Source of the DNA: Burhinus oedicnemus
Lineage: Eukaryota; Chordata; Aves; Charadriiformes; Burhinidae
NCBI GenBank assembly: GCA_008921705.1
Contig: VFFE01007854.1
Coordinates: 437,214-501,213, forward strand
Direction: 5' to 3'
Length of the DNA stretch: 64,000 bases
The translations under genes and the position numbers were made by a program. Position 1 is the stretch's first letter, and every line of letters begins with the position of its first letter. Below the pieces are notes generated by a model that saw nothing but the letters and a program-made list of their open reading frames with translations, made no database searches and was not told where the DNA came from. Shown here one piece after another: positions 1 through 12,214 of the stretch.

Positions 1-315
1 AGTTCTGCGTCCTGTTTTGTGTTTGCTAGGACCCAGCAAAACACAAGCAGTAGGTGTTGCTCCAAACTTTCTCTGTCTTTGTCCAGATATTTCTGGGAGT
101 TATTCACTGAGACCAAACTGAAAAACATTGTGCAGTCTTTGGCCAGGAACCATTTTATTTCTCTATGAAGTGCTGTAGTATGAATAAATATATATGCACA
201 AACAAATGCGTAAAGAACATTTGTTTGGTGGTCAGAAGAAGCAAAGCTGTCCTTGCCCTTTCATCCCAAGATGAGAGGACATCAGATCAGACTGATAGGC
301 ATGTAGACTGTTGGC

Positions 316-356
316 TGTTGTTGTTTTTTGGGTTTTTTTGTTTTTTTTTTTCTTTC
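316..356. repeat. T-rich low-complexity tract
   Basis: An interrupted thymidine run with scattered G. It has no flanking retroposon body, so it is simple low-complexity DNA rather than the tail of an insertion. Confidence 0.8.
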
Positions 357-3300
357 TGTTATGTTTCAGTTGTACTGTTTCATCTTAACAGTAGTTAGGT
401 ACCAAAGAGCTGTGTAACCAATATCCGGTAGGCCTGAGAGTCAAAAGGTTACACTCAAAGGACATGTCTATGACAATAAATAGACCATGACCCTGATGGC
501 AAATGGCACAAAATGACTCAACCATAGAGACTCTTTCTGTCCCCTGTTGCCAAACAGTTTTGCCTCCTCTGCACTGTTCGCTTACCACATATATATATGC
601 TGAGTGTCCTTTAAGGTGCTCTAGGGCATGTTGTTGTGCCTCTTGATGCTGCTCAGAAGACCGTAGGTCTTCCACAGATCCCGAATCATATCTAACAATC
701 TGGTGCAAATGTTATGGATACTCTAGGGTTTCACTCCAGGTACCAGGTGTTGGTATGTGGCCGACTGGATGAAGCCCCTAGAAAGTACAGTCACTACCAT
801 CAAGAGAACTGGTTGGTGGGCCAAATAAAAGTGTCTGCTGTAGAGTTAGCTGAGGAAATTTTTAGAAGCCATTGACAACATTGGTAGCTCCCCACCAACC
901 ACAGCGGGACTTCACAGGTCAACATGGAAACACCTCAATTTGGATACTTTAATCTGTGAACTAAATCTCATTCCCAATTCCTACTTGAATATCTAATACC
1001 ACGTGAAATGCAGGACCTTGTTTGTGGATCTGACCCTGGGTATCTAAGGCTCTATATCTTACCTGCTTTGTAACAATGAAAGTATATATCAGAAAAAAAT
1101 CCTTAGAAATAGGCTTCTGAAGCAGCTTCGTGTGCAGTATAGATAAGGCAGAGGAACCCCTTTTTGCTCTGTTCCTCTTTACGGAGTGCCCTGTTCTGCT
1201 CCTATAGGACAAGCATCTTTCTCTCCTGGGGAAGCAGGTAGGTGTAAAGAGATTTTTGTTGCAGATATGCTCATTTCTAGCTCCCTGTCCTAATGATTGC
1301 AGTGAGTGTGTCAATTGGTTCTCATTGGCTTTGTTAAAAAAAAACAAAACCAGGCTGCTTGGGTTTCTTCGGATTCCCAAAGGAAGTTTTAATTCATTGG
1401 CTCTGGGTATCATCCTACAGTGAATACTGGTGCTACAGGTTGGGTCCTGGAAGGGATTCAAAGGCAACGCTGCATAAGAAAACTTCACAGGTCTTGGCAT
1501 GTTAGATAGTGGTGGGTAGTGGGGTTGCTTAATAAAGCAGTTCAGTTCAAAGTGAAGGTAGAGGGAGTGTAGGCTTGTAGATCATAGCACACATGCTAGC
1601 CCAGAAATGCCAGGGTATTTCAGTCGTCATTAAAACATGCAGGTACATGAATTATTGGTAGAACTAACCATCCTGCCATGCCTGAGCACGGAGCCAATAG
1701 AGGCAAAACACTTCCAATTTCTAGCAAGTTTGAATGCTTTGGCAAATTGTTTAGCTTGGAAGTTACTGAAAGCCATATTCATTTAATTAGCCTTCCAGTG
1801 TACTGGCAACAGGTCTAGGAGTTTATCTACGCTCAGACCCCCTCCACGATAGGCATTTTTCAGGTCCCACACATTGAATTTTGGAAGCAACTTCAGGAAT
1901 TATGAACGTGAGAGACGGATGGTACTTGTCTAAGTCAGGCAAGACGTGGGTGGGCTCTTTCTCAGCTGGCTTGCACAGCCAATTCTTGCCAGTATCCCTC
2001 ACATCCCACCTGCCAGCCCAGGGCTGGGTTTTCAATGGGGCATGATAAGGTTTTTGACATAAAATCTAGATGCCTCAGATTCAGAATATCATTAAAGGAG
2101 TCTCAGTTTTTAGGGCATGAGATGTTCAGCAAAGGACAGACAGAGGCTCTGGGTACCATATTCACACCACCTTCTGTATGTGTCCATATACCTCAGGACA
2201 AGAAACCAATGAGTGATTTGCCTTGTTACCCTGATCTCAACATCTTGAACCATCCGTACTGTGAAGTGCCTACAGTACCCAAATCAGGCACCCCAGTAGA
2301 AATTTTGGAGATTATTAGGACTATATTCAAGTTCTGTGGAACTTGAAGGTGGGGACCAGGATTAAAAGACCCGATTAGTCAAAGGGAAGCCGGGAGGTCT
2401 TGGCCTTTCCCCTTTCATTATAATCTCCTTGCTCTACTTTGGGATGTTCGTGAGATAGAAAACCTTTCTAATTTTTTGTACATGGTAGGAAACTCCTTCC
2501 AATGAAAAATAATTAATCTTTCATCATAGCTCATTTACATCTATCTCACTACCAACGCCGGAATGCTGGTCTAAACAGAGACAATCTCAAAAAAACAGAC
2601 AGGTAGACAGGGGGAATAGCAATGTGGACTTCATTTTAGACATCAAAGCGGTTGTTAACAGCAGTACTATTTATAATGTTGGTAGATTTTCAATGCACTT
2701 TCACAGAATGAGATAGACAATTAGAGAGTGGAGGTTTTATGTTGATGAGTAAGTAAACGTTTCATTTCTAAAACGATTTGTCTTAAATGAGTTGCTTAAG
2801 GTTCTGTTTATAGTCTTGGAGTGCTGGAGTACTGTCACACCTCGATTGGTAACATCTGCCCTCGGGGAATTGAGGGAGTATCATCTGGCCATGTGTCTTT
2901 TTCTCCAGTAATTTCTTAGCACCCTTTGCTTCCCAAAGCAGTGCAGTGGTGTTTTTGAGGTCCATGTTATAAAGAGCAACTTTAAGTCCCACGTCTTTAG
3001 GCCCTCTTGGCCGTAGGATACAATCCTGAATGACAAGATTAAATCTCTTCTTTGTAATTTTTATTTAATGTTCACAGGACTCTTTCGTCACTGAACGTTG
3101 AGGCTTGAGTTTGTGGAGTAACTCAGGGCTGGAGGATTAAGGAGAATGGGCCAGGTATTGCCAAAGTGGGAAGATGAAGGAGGTAGGACATGATGGGGAA
3201 AGAGAGGAGCTGCTCACAGCAAGGGAGCTGAGTGCAGTTCTGGACAACAAGGTTTTGCCACAAGGTTTCCTATGTGGCACCTTTCCCACCTGAGGGAATG

Positions 3301-3652
3301 TAACTAGCCCTGTCTGGGACTAATTAGTCACCTGTGGAGGAAAACAGGAACTATAAACTGATTTAAGAGTCCTGACCTCTCTTGCTGTAACATTCAACCA
3401 GCGATGACTTCAGACCCACTATGGGGAAATGGGAGAACTGCTTGCAAGAAACACTTTTGACTTTGTTTATCCTTGGTGGCCTCAAGGAATGGATCAGACT
3501 GGCTTGGGGCAGCATCCAGGTTGCCCTTTTCCTCCCTGATGCTCATTTCTGCCAATGCAGGTACTCTGTGCCTCTCATGCCATTCAGTCTCCTGAATGTC
3601 ATATGAGACATTCCCAAAGCACCAACTTCTATGATTCCTGAAGAAAAGCTGC

Positions 3653-3671
3653 TTTTTTTTTTTTTTTTTTT
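3653..3671. repeat. Poly(T) tract, 19 bases
   Basis: An uninterrupted run of 19 T. No recognisable retrogene or SINE body adjoins it. It is likely length-polymorphic. Confidence 0.9.
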
Positions 3672-5586
3672 GGTAAAGAGCCCATTTACATCTCTTGGAG
3701 GGGTGAAGATGAGTTTTATGACACGGCTTGCTAAATGCTCTGGATCAGAAAGCAAACAAAAGAGAAAACAAAATTATTCCTTGGTAAAATCTCACGCGTT
3801 CCTTAAGGTAATCTCAGAGTCTGCAGAGATGGATTCCCTCCTTTTGAGCGTTTGACATTGCAACCATCATCTCAAAGTCTTTCTGTTTGAGATTGTAACA
3901 GTGTTGAGCAGTAGGCTGGTTATTTTAAGGACAAAAAGGAACTCAGGTCAGACGTATGGAGCCTCGTATGTTGAACACAAGACTCACAATATGTCAATTT
4001 TCCTGTAGCTGGGAGGAATGGGTACTGCGGGGAAGAGCAGTGTGTTATGGCTAACAGTGGCAAACAACAGATACCTTGGAAAAAAGCTGAGAATAATCAT
4101 GTAGGGATACTTCCTCAAACACCCTCCCAGGTGTCAGCAATTTGCCTCTGAGCCAGAGGGGCTGCCTTTGTATTCAGTAGCCCTTGGGGTTTGGCTTTTT
4201 TTTTTTGTCTATGAATTTCTCTAGCTGCTCATTGGACCCGGGTCAGCTATCGAAAAAAAGGTCTGTCACTCTCGCCTCTGGAGACCAACACCGGAGCTTC
4301 TGTCCTGCTCTGTATTTTCACCTTCCGGGTGCTGCTGGTAGGACTGGTCTGGTATGCATGCAGCAGCAGCCTTGGATATGAGGAATCACAGCAGTAGGAG
4401 AGGCTTTACTGCAGCTGGGGTATATCACCTGGCAGCACCCTACACTCAGAAGAGGTTTTTTTGAAGGTGTTTTCCTGATGACACCTCAGATATGGGAGAT
4501 GTGGCCCGTGGGATGTCTCTGCAGACCAGCAGCACGGCACCAGTTACAGACTTTCACATGGAGCTCATTTACCACTCCTGTTTAGGTGGACAATATGAAG
4601 CTTGATAGAGGCATGATTCTTGGGTGAAGTGTCTGTAGTAGGTGACAATTGACTCTTGTCCTCTCTTATCCTCCCGCTCCTAACCTCAGCTGTGCCCACA
4701 CAGCTTCCAGGGCTGGCGTGATGTGAACAAGACAGCTATTTGGACTCTGCTTGAAAAAAGCAGCCTGTCCCACGCCTCTTCTCCTTCCAAAGGCAGCACC
4801 AAAGCAGGAATGAAGAGTGAGGGACCTGGATGCAGATAAGGTGGCCCCTAAGGAAACATGTGTGGAATCACAAAGTTGCTTAATGTCTTTATGAATTTGG
4901 AAGGCACTCCCAAGACACTCCCTCCACGCAACCCCACACCTCCCCATCTTCACACACGCCTAATGGGAGGTTGGCGTTGACCCCAGCGACGCTCAGACCT
5001 ACGCGGGGTGATAATACCAGAGAAACATTTTCACCCCTCTGAGGCCTTTCTCCTATGTACGCCTCACCACACGGCAGCCAAGGCAGCTGAGAAACTCTGC
5101 CCAGATCTGGAGGCATTCCCACTCCCTCTCCCACCTACCCACCGCTCCGTGCACCCCTCGTACCCTGACGGGCCATGCGCCTTGCTGAGAAAGGCAGGGG
5201 AGCAAGCTGAGGTGCCACCAGGAAGGCTCTGCACCGATCCTGGGTTCTTGCAAACCCAAATGAAAGGCAAGGATGCTTCCTAAAACAGCCTCCGAGAAGA
5301 ATGGGTTAACCCGGGAGGCAGTGAAAGCCACATGAGAACTACACAGGTGCAGCAACAGTTTTTATTTGGTAAATATCACCTCCACGGCCCAAGAGGAGGC
5401 TCATGAAAGAAGATGCCTCTTCTGCAACTAGGAAGAGTGTGGTTAGGAGCACTTGCTGAGCTAATAAAGGCTGTTGAAGCTTCAGCTTCCGTTGGTGGTT
5501 AACCCCGTGACATCGCTTTGCTCCTCTGAAAACAGCACCTGACTGATACACAGCTTAATTTTGTGTCATATAAACACGTTTTTTAT

Positions 5587-5629
5587 CGCATTAGCCGTCC
5601 GCCGAGCGCGCAACCGAAAGGCGCCGCTT
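5587..5629. other. Short CpG-dense patch
   Basis: About nine CpG dinucleotides lie within roughly 43 bases, in DNA that is otherwise CpG-poor. The flanks carry AT-rich homeodomain-like words (CTTAATTGAG, ATCGCATTAG). It is far too short for a classical CpG island. Such retained CpGs can mark hypomethylated or conserved regulatory DNA, but that reading is inference. Confidence 0.35.
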
Positions 5630-5843
5630 AATTGAGCAGGGGGTAATTCTCCCATAACAAGACGGGGTTGTGCGCTGGTGCATCGTACGGTGCTGGGCTT
5701 GGCACAGGCAACCAGGGCTGCCCCTGCCCGGGGAGCGCCTGCTGGAGCGGGTGCAGGGCACAGAGCCGTGATGCGATAGGAAAATGATCGCCCTTGCAGT
5801 TAAAAACCAAAGCTTGCCGACCTATTTCCTAGCAAAAATATTC

Positions 5844-5860
5844 TTTTTTTTTTTTTTTTT
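5844..5860. repeat. Poly(T) tract, 17 bases
   Basis: An uninterrupted T homopolymer with no identifiable retroelement body attached. Confidence 0.9.
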
Positions 5861-5869
5861 GCTTTGGTG

Positions 5870-6990
5870 CTCTTCTCCATCTCTCAAGGAGGGGTTCTCA
5901 GATCTAATGGCTGAGATGTGTAGCCGTCGGTCCGTCTGAGACGAGGGCTGGACCTTGGTTTTGTGGCAGAGCCACCTCAGTCTGCGACACCCACGGTTCC
6001 TCTAGGCCAAGCTCTACGGGGAAATACAAGCTGCAGAGCAGGATGGAGCACTAAAGGCCAAGCTGATTTCTGCATTAGGAGTTTTTTTGCATCACCAGCC
6101 CAGAGCCCTTTTTCATCCACAGGACTGATTTTTGAGCAGCCGGAGATACGCTAGCAAAAACCTCCCCACAGCTCGTGTCCCTGCTCTACACCTGCTGCAC
6201 AAGCTCAAGGGCTAATTTTTTTTCCCCCTGCTTTACTCATCCAGGAGTAAATGATTTCTACATTGGAAAAAGGTGTCACATGGACCTGGGCTCACCCTAC
6301 CCTGTGGTAACATCCAAAATCACCATCACATCCTCTCCTGAGCTGGGAACGGCTGTTCTCTCTCATCCACTGTGTAACCCCAAGTAGCTACGTAAGGGGT
6401 TTGCCAGGTTCACTCTCCATAAATATATTTCTATTTTCTCCATCCCTGAGCACTATTAAACTGTATTTCAAATACTGAGGAAGATGAAGGAAGAATCTCC
6501 CATGATACAATTAAGTTCCCACATAAAATCTGTATTCCAAGACTTTCTCCCTCTGTAAATGCAGGCCTCTGTGAAGGTATTTTATTTAGGGTAAAATATG
6601 TACAATTTTTTTCCTTCAGAATTTTATTTGTCTGCAAAGCATCACACACACACCCATGGCTCTGTAGGCACACTACGATTTTAATATTGCTTCGGTTCAT
6701 GTTTCACTCACTCCGCATCAGCAAAGCAGCACGTACAGAGTTGCAGCCCACTTCCAGGCTGGTAAACGGCTCCCTGGAGGTTCTGCTTCACCTGGGCCAG
6801 CTCTGCTCTGCAGAGGTCCAACACAAAATGATGGGGTTTAAGATTGCCCCCATGGAAACTCAGCAGAAACTTTCTTTTTGCTTCACTAAGGCAGGACTGG
6901 GCCAAGGCTTCCATGCTGCAGCAGATCAAGGCTGATCCTGCTTGACTTTCATTCCTCACACCTTCACCGCAGTGCCTCCATCCATCGGCT
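5870..6990. other. Gene-free stretch, nothing recognised
   Basis: Unique-looking sequence with only short incidental open frames. No transposon, RNA gene or motif cluster was recognised. Confidence 0.55.
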
Positions 6991-7000
6991 GTGACAAACA

Positions 7001-7057
7001 TCCTTTCCCCACCCCTTCTTCCTCTCTCCTCTGTCCTCCTCTCCCAGCCGACCTCCT
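7001..7057. repeat. Polypyrimidine-rich tract
   Basis: A stretch of almost pure C and T on the plus strand (TCCTCTCCC-type words). It is low complexity. A long pyrimidine tract could act as a splice-site tract, but no convincing exon follows it. Confidence 0.6.
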
Positions 7058-7079
7058 TTGCACAGCTGGGCTCGTCACA

Positions 7080-7265
7080 ACACTGATTTCTTCAGGCATT
7101 AATTTATGAATGGTACAAGCAGCGCTTTGGAAATTTACCCCTTCGTGCCAACTTCCTGCTACGTGGAACACCTGCATTTAACAGCAGAGAAAGAAAACAA
7201 CCACCCCAGTAAACCTTGGGTAAAACTGGTTTCAATTAGGAGTCTTAATTGCAATGAAACTGAAA
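7080..7265. promoter_or_regulatory. Candidate conserved non-coding element
   Basis: The interval combines homeodomain-like words (CATTAATTTATGAATG, CAATTAGG, TTAATTGCAATG), an E-box (CACCTG) and retained CpGs in a low-repeat context. This is the usual look of vertebrate non-coding regulatory elements. Conservation cannot be tested from one sequence, so the call is inference from motif density only. Confidence 0.2.
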
Positions 7266-7279
7266 GGAAACAAAATGGG

Positions 7280-9480
7280 ATCTTTGCTTATGTGAACTCT
7301 CCTCCTTCTCTCCCCCCACCGCCCTTTCCGTTCCCTCCAGCCTGGGTGAAGCATCACATCTCTTCAATTCCCACCCAGGCACTCAGCATCCCCACAAGTG
7401 GGCCTAGTCCCCAAATCCACCCCATCTTTCTCATTTGCCATCCTCACAGGATGAGGCAAAATCTCAGCCACAGACTCGTACAGCCGCAATGGACTTTCAG
7501 ACCATTTGGGACAACTTCTTATATATCCCACGCTGGGGCTTTTCAACCAGTTACCTTCACACCGTGTCCAGTAACTTGTTTTTAACTAAACGAAAAGACC
7601 CAGAGACCTCAGCTTTTCTCCTTCCTTCACTTCACCAGTACTCCCCTGGGTTTGGGATGTTAGCCATCAAACGTAGCTGACTTCTTGACTGAATGGAGCC
7701 CAGCAGGAGGCTGTGAACTTCCACAAGTGTTTTTCCCTCCCCGTCACAAATATTCTCCATGCAAGAAGACTGAAAGGTGCAATTTCCCCATTTTAACTGA
7801 GATCCGCTCAAGGTGCGGTTATTTTCATATTTCAATCAACACAGTTTCGTGTCTTTTGGCAGAGGGAGCACGTTGCCGTATGTGGTATCACGTCCGCAGG
7901 TGTTACGGCTGCTGCCACACTAAGGAGGTGAGAGGAGATGGTTTGGACCTGTCACACCTACATTTCATCATAAAAATGTTAATGGATCATTCCAGAAAGT
8001 CTCTGCAATCTTTTCAATTGCTTTTATTAGATGTCATTTTGGACATTCTTGGCACCAGCACGGCCCATTTGTGCCTCGTTTGCTTCTGGAGAACTGGAGG
8101 TGGGCTATGTACGGTGCTTGCTCTCAGCTGCAAGGGTTTGCAGACTCTGGTTTCCCCCGTCGTTAAACTCGGGACTCAAAAGCGCGGTGTTGCTGCCCTG
8201 AGCTGGCAGCACAGGATGTTGGACTTCCTGCTCTACCAGCGGGAGGTCCTGGTGATGACGGCCACGGTGGCAGGGGGTCTACAGCTCTTCCACCTGGCTT
8301 TCTGCATAAATGGGGTAAATAACTACTACACTCAAGTGGCAATGGGACCTCCCACACATGGAGATGGTTGAGGTTCAAACCTCAGTGATGCCATCACCGT
8401 AGGTGACCCCAGGGTGCCTGGGTTTGTCTTTCTTAGCATTGTTGCTGTTGCTGTTGTACCATCTGCAAAGGCAGTCTCATGTGAAAAAACCCTGTGTGAT
8501 TGCACTTACGGGTGTTACTGTAAGATTGTTTGGTTTACTCAACAGTCATGTTGCCTGCACTCACTTTTTGGCAGGAACTGCTTCATGTTGTACTTTGCCC
8601 TTAGTGGCCTGTTATGTCCTGGTTGCTGCTGTTTATCAGCATGACCTGGTGAGACCAAAAATGAAGATGGTGATTTGCCCCAATGAACATTGCCCTAGAA
8701 GAAGCCCGGCTGTCATCACTGGAGTGAAACTGTGCTCTTCCTTAGCTGATGTCAGTGCAGGGCCTTGAAAACAGGTAGAAAAGCTCAAGCCCCATCCAGC
8801 AGGGATGAGTTTCAGCAAAATTTAAGCAGGTAAGGGAGGACTGTTGGCTTCCTGTAGGGTTGAGGAGAGAGCAAGTAGCATCCTGGGATCCATGAAGACA
8901 TTGAGAGGGCTGAAGGACTCCCCCTGTCTCTGCCGACTGACTGCGGTAGTGGGGATGGCCCTTCTGTAATTCGGGTGCTGGAGGTGGGCGCTTGGGGCTA
9001 CTGGATGGAGCTGGGTTCCCTGCCCAGCAAGCACACAAACCGTTGGGTGGACTGCAAATCCCAGCTGTGTTTCTTCATGCCTATACCACCATCAGCTAGA
9101 GAAAAGTGTCTTTTTCCCTCCTGCGCCAGTAAAATTTGTTTTCAAAGAGGCAAAATGAGACTTGTGCGAGGTAACCAGGACGAGAGTGCCACCTTTCTTA
9201 CGGCAAAGCCACCTGCCAAAACCCTCCAGCTCATGACACAGCCATGAAGGCAACGCAGACAGAGCTCGATGGAGCACCAACCCGGGCAGAAAGGTTTATC
9301 TGCCGTTCTCCTGCAGTGCTGGGCGTGTGTGGTAAAACCGAAATCTTTCTCAGCACAGCTGAAGGACGTAGCTGTGGTTGCTCTGCAGCGGAAGAAGGGA
9401 TCGGTGCGTGTTTGATCTGGGGGAGGTCCTGGTTTGCCTTGCACCATAGCTGAGAGGCGCCAGAGCTGCAGCTCCCATCC
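7280..9480. other. Gene-free stretch with incidental open frames
   Basis: This stretch holds the longest non-transposon open frame of the window (7685-8371, 228 codons). Its predicted protein has no domain, repeat or family signature, and alternative frames of similar length overlap it. I treat the interval as non-coding. No transposon was recognised. Confidence 0.5.
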
Positions 9481-9484
9481 CTGG

Positions 9485-9725
9485 TGTGGCCGGGATGCGC
9501 CGAGTGCCGGTGAGCAGAAAACGGTGGCCGAGAGGTTGTGATCTGCCCTGACGATGGGGAACCGCGTCGCAGTTCCTGGCGTGGTTAAAGCCGTTAGCCC
9601 TGTTTGCGATGCCACGGCTCCCGCTTCAGACCCCTCCTTCCCTTCTAGCAGTTAATTTCCTCATTTGCTTTAGCAAAGGTGGGACATGTCATGCCGGATC
9701 TCGAGCCTCGCCTCGCCGAGGAGCT
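9485..9725. other. CpG-rich, GC-elevated patch
   Basis: About 20 CpG dinucleotides occur over roughly 240 bases (for example CCGCGTCGC near 9562), well above the surroundings. The patch is shorter and weaker than a promoter CpG island, and no transcription start motif or downstream exon is evident. It could be a small hypomethylated enhancer-like patch or a chance GC-rich segment. Confidence 0.35.
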
Positions 9726-9867
9726 GGAAGCCATCCTGGCAGAAGAGTTCTTTGTGTGGTTTGTTGCGGTAGGGATGAGGCAGCTCGGCAGTGGGCACAG
9801 GAAAGGAAACAAAACAGGATCTTCTCCCATCCCTGTTGCAGATTTTTGTGGCAGCTTTGTCCTGCCT

Positions 9868-9935
9868 TTTGTCCTTGCTGTGAGCCTCAGTTTCTCCACC
9901 TGGGAAATGAGGAGAGATGTTTGCATTTTGGGCCA
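9868..9935 (+). repeat. MIR-like SINE relic (core fragment)
   Basis: The words GCCTCAGTTTCTCCACCTGG and GAAATGAGGAG match the conserved MIR/CORE-SINE stretch that normally reads CTCAGTTTCCTCATCTGTAAAATGG. Only the core is recognisable, as expected for an amniote-age SINE. Family membership rests on remembered consensus and was not searched. Confidence 0.45.
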
Positions 9936-9939
9936 AGCT

Positions 9940-11920
9940 ACAGGCAGCCACTCACAGTTGTGGCTCGGGTTAAGATTAGACTGTGCACGAGATGGAAACG
10001 GAGCAGAAATGCAGATTGTTCTTATCACTCCGTGAGTGGGCCTTAACACTCGTGTTCTTCATGCATCGAAACCAACCATGTACTTTCAGGGTGCACACCT
10101 TTCCTGTGAGGTTGAACGGACGGGACTGGAGAGGAATTTTTCGGTCACCAAATACAGCCCTTTGTTGTGTCTGCCAGTCATCTCGTCTACTCCTTCCACT
10201 AACAAACTTTTCAGGTTTTTACCAACATGCACTGATTCTACCCAAAGCCGCTCTGGACCCAGAGTACATTAAAGATTAGCCACACTTTACCACAATTACT
10301 TGGGAGTGGAACGGAAAAAAAGCAAAATAAGAAAGACTGAAAGTCAAATTTTCATGGGTCTTCTTGGGAGTAAGACATTTTCTATCTGGACAGAGGTGGC
10401 TGTACCATGAGAAACAGAAGAGTGTGACACTGAGAAAACAAAGTCAGAGCTGCCACATCAGCTTCACTGCGGTGAACCAAAGGAATCCCTTTGGATTATG
10501 CAAAGCCGAGTGTATTTTGTTACATGAGTACGCGGTTGGGTGTACATTGCCACTGGGCCACATGCAAGCATTTGAGAAGAAACTCCTTCCTACAGCTAGG
10601 CTTGTAATGTGCAAAGCAAAGCAACTCCAGGGCTAGCTTCAGCATGGGCCCGATCCTGATTCCCACATCGGTGCCAGCTCAGCTCCCCCCTCGCTTGACC
10701 CTTTGCAGCCACGTGTTCCCAGGCCGTGTGTTTGCAGGTGCCCTCAGGAAAGTGAATGAGGAAAGGTGTGAAGTCAATGTGCACCAGCTAAAGACGTTTA
10801 GCCCTTGTGGAGATGCTCTCATTCAAGGAATAAAGTCGCCTTACATTGCTGTAGTTTAATCCTCCTCTGAGGATTAAGCACTAAAGGCATTTTAATCCTA
10901 AATGAGAACATGCACATGTGCTTTAATTTATGGGCACTGACTTCACACCTGTAGTTAGCTCACTTGCCTTCACTCTCCTGCATGTCCCTCTGTAGGAAAG
11001 CTCTAATGAGACGCAACTGAAATTTGGGTGATGCTGTGGCTATTAGTTCTCTCTTTGAGGTTTCTGTGGTTTGGGTTTCAGTGCATTCCTTGTGTTTTGG
11101 GTCAGGGTTTTTTTCCTCTGTTTGGCCTTTTCAGACACCCTTTAAGTTTTAGTATATACACATGTTTTATTAGAAGATTCTTAGATGGTAGAATTTTACC
11201 CCCAGTGAAACATGTGATTTTTGGCTATTAAATCTTGTTGGGGTATGAGGCAGCCTCCACGTGTGGCTTGGATTAATTCTTTGAATGAGAGGGGGCTCTT
11301 CCTTTAAACACATGCTTCCCTCTCATAAAGGCTCATAATTAAGTGCTCAGCTAAGCCACTTAAGTTACCTAGTTGGTCTCCTAAGGCTCTGTCTATAAAC
11401 ATTGCAAAAAGTAATTTTCTCTGGGGTGGTTCAGTTTAGAAATAATTTTTGGAGAAGTCCCTCTCTCTGTTGGCTAAACACTGATTGGAAAGACGAGGCA
11501 GGTCAGACAGACACCTGAATTTTGGTAGTGCAACAGTTCCACTGTGCTGGGCTGCTTTTTTTGCTTCCAAAAAGGAACTCAACTATGGTATGTGTGAGGG
11601 GGAACCAAGACGACCTACACTGATCTTTTTCATCAGCCATAGCTCTTCCACTCTGAGGCAACTAGACCGAGCGAAACGTGGGCAGGATTAGGATGTGCTA
11701 ATGCACCGAGAGCTTTCCTGGCTGGGAAATTCTGCATTAGCCTTCTAAGAACACCCAAGAACTCTCATTACCCTGAAAGTTACTGTCTATGGGGAGAGAA
11801 CTTGGACTCACTGGCTGTCAACCTGATGAATTTATTGGAAGACAACACCTATGCCTTCAGATGCAGTGGTACCCAACAGGCAGCGTGTTGGTTTAGGGTG
11901 CCGGGAGTAGGAACAAAGGC
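9940..11920. other. Gene-free stretch, nothing recognised
   Basis: Unique-looking sequence with a few short overlapping open frames lacking protein-family signatures. No transposon end, tandem repeat or RNA gene was seen. Confidence 0.55.
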
Positions 11921-11924
11921 ACAT

Positions 11925-12010
11925 CCCCTCATCCTGCTGTGCTTTGGTTTTCCCAGCTGTGAAATAATTCCTCTTCTCTTCACTTTGAAACTGCTGTTGA
12001 CACTTGAGGA
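11925..12010 (+). repeat. Possible MIR-like SINE relic
   Basis: The segment reading GCTTTGGTTTTCCCAGCTGT followed by GAAATAATTCCTC resembles a heavily mutated MIR core (cytosine-rich CTCAGTTTCC then TGTAAAATGG). Divergence is high and the match is short, so chance similarity is possible. Confidence 0.3.
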
Positions 12011-12187
12011 CTCCAAGGTCCTTCAGGAGTGATGATTTGAAGCAGGTAGTAACTTCATCTCCTAGAGAAGCCTTTCTTGCTCTGTGGACTACATGGGGAG
12101 CCAAAAGAGATGAACTTTTCTATTTAAACATGAGATTTGCTTAGTACTAGGCCCCTTACTGGGGTTCTGGGTAAAAAAGTGGATGTT

Positions 12188-12212
12188 ATTATAATAATGA
12201 TATTATTATAAT
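12188..12212. repeat. Perfect AT-only inverted repeat (hairpin)
   Basis: The 11-base arm ATTATAATAAT at 12188-12198 is followed by a 3-base GAT loop and its exact reverse complement at 12202-12212. The stem is pure A/T, so it could extrude as a cruciform but is thermodynamically weak. It most likely arose from a degenerate AAT microsatellite. Confidence 0.7.
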
Positions 12213-12214
12213 GT

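Larger units (their letters stand above)
1..5540. other. Gene-free stretch, no recognised element
   Basis: No exon, RNA gene or transposon is recognisable in this stretch apart from two poly(T) tracts. The open frames present are short and compositionally biased, with no domain or family signature. The sequence looks like ordinary unique vertebrate intergenic or intronic DNA. Confidence 0.6.

Noticed and set aside
961..1500. Minus-strand open frame of 179 codons.
   Set aside because: No family signature or biased codon pattern was seen, and the amino-acid composition looks random.
7685..8371. Open frame of 228 codons, the longest not overlapping a transposon.
   Set aside because: The predicted protein has no recognisable domain, hydrophobic pattern or homology, several other frames overlap it, and no splice or start context supports it. 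A frame this length is expected by chance in 64 kb of mixed-composition DNA.
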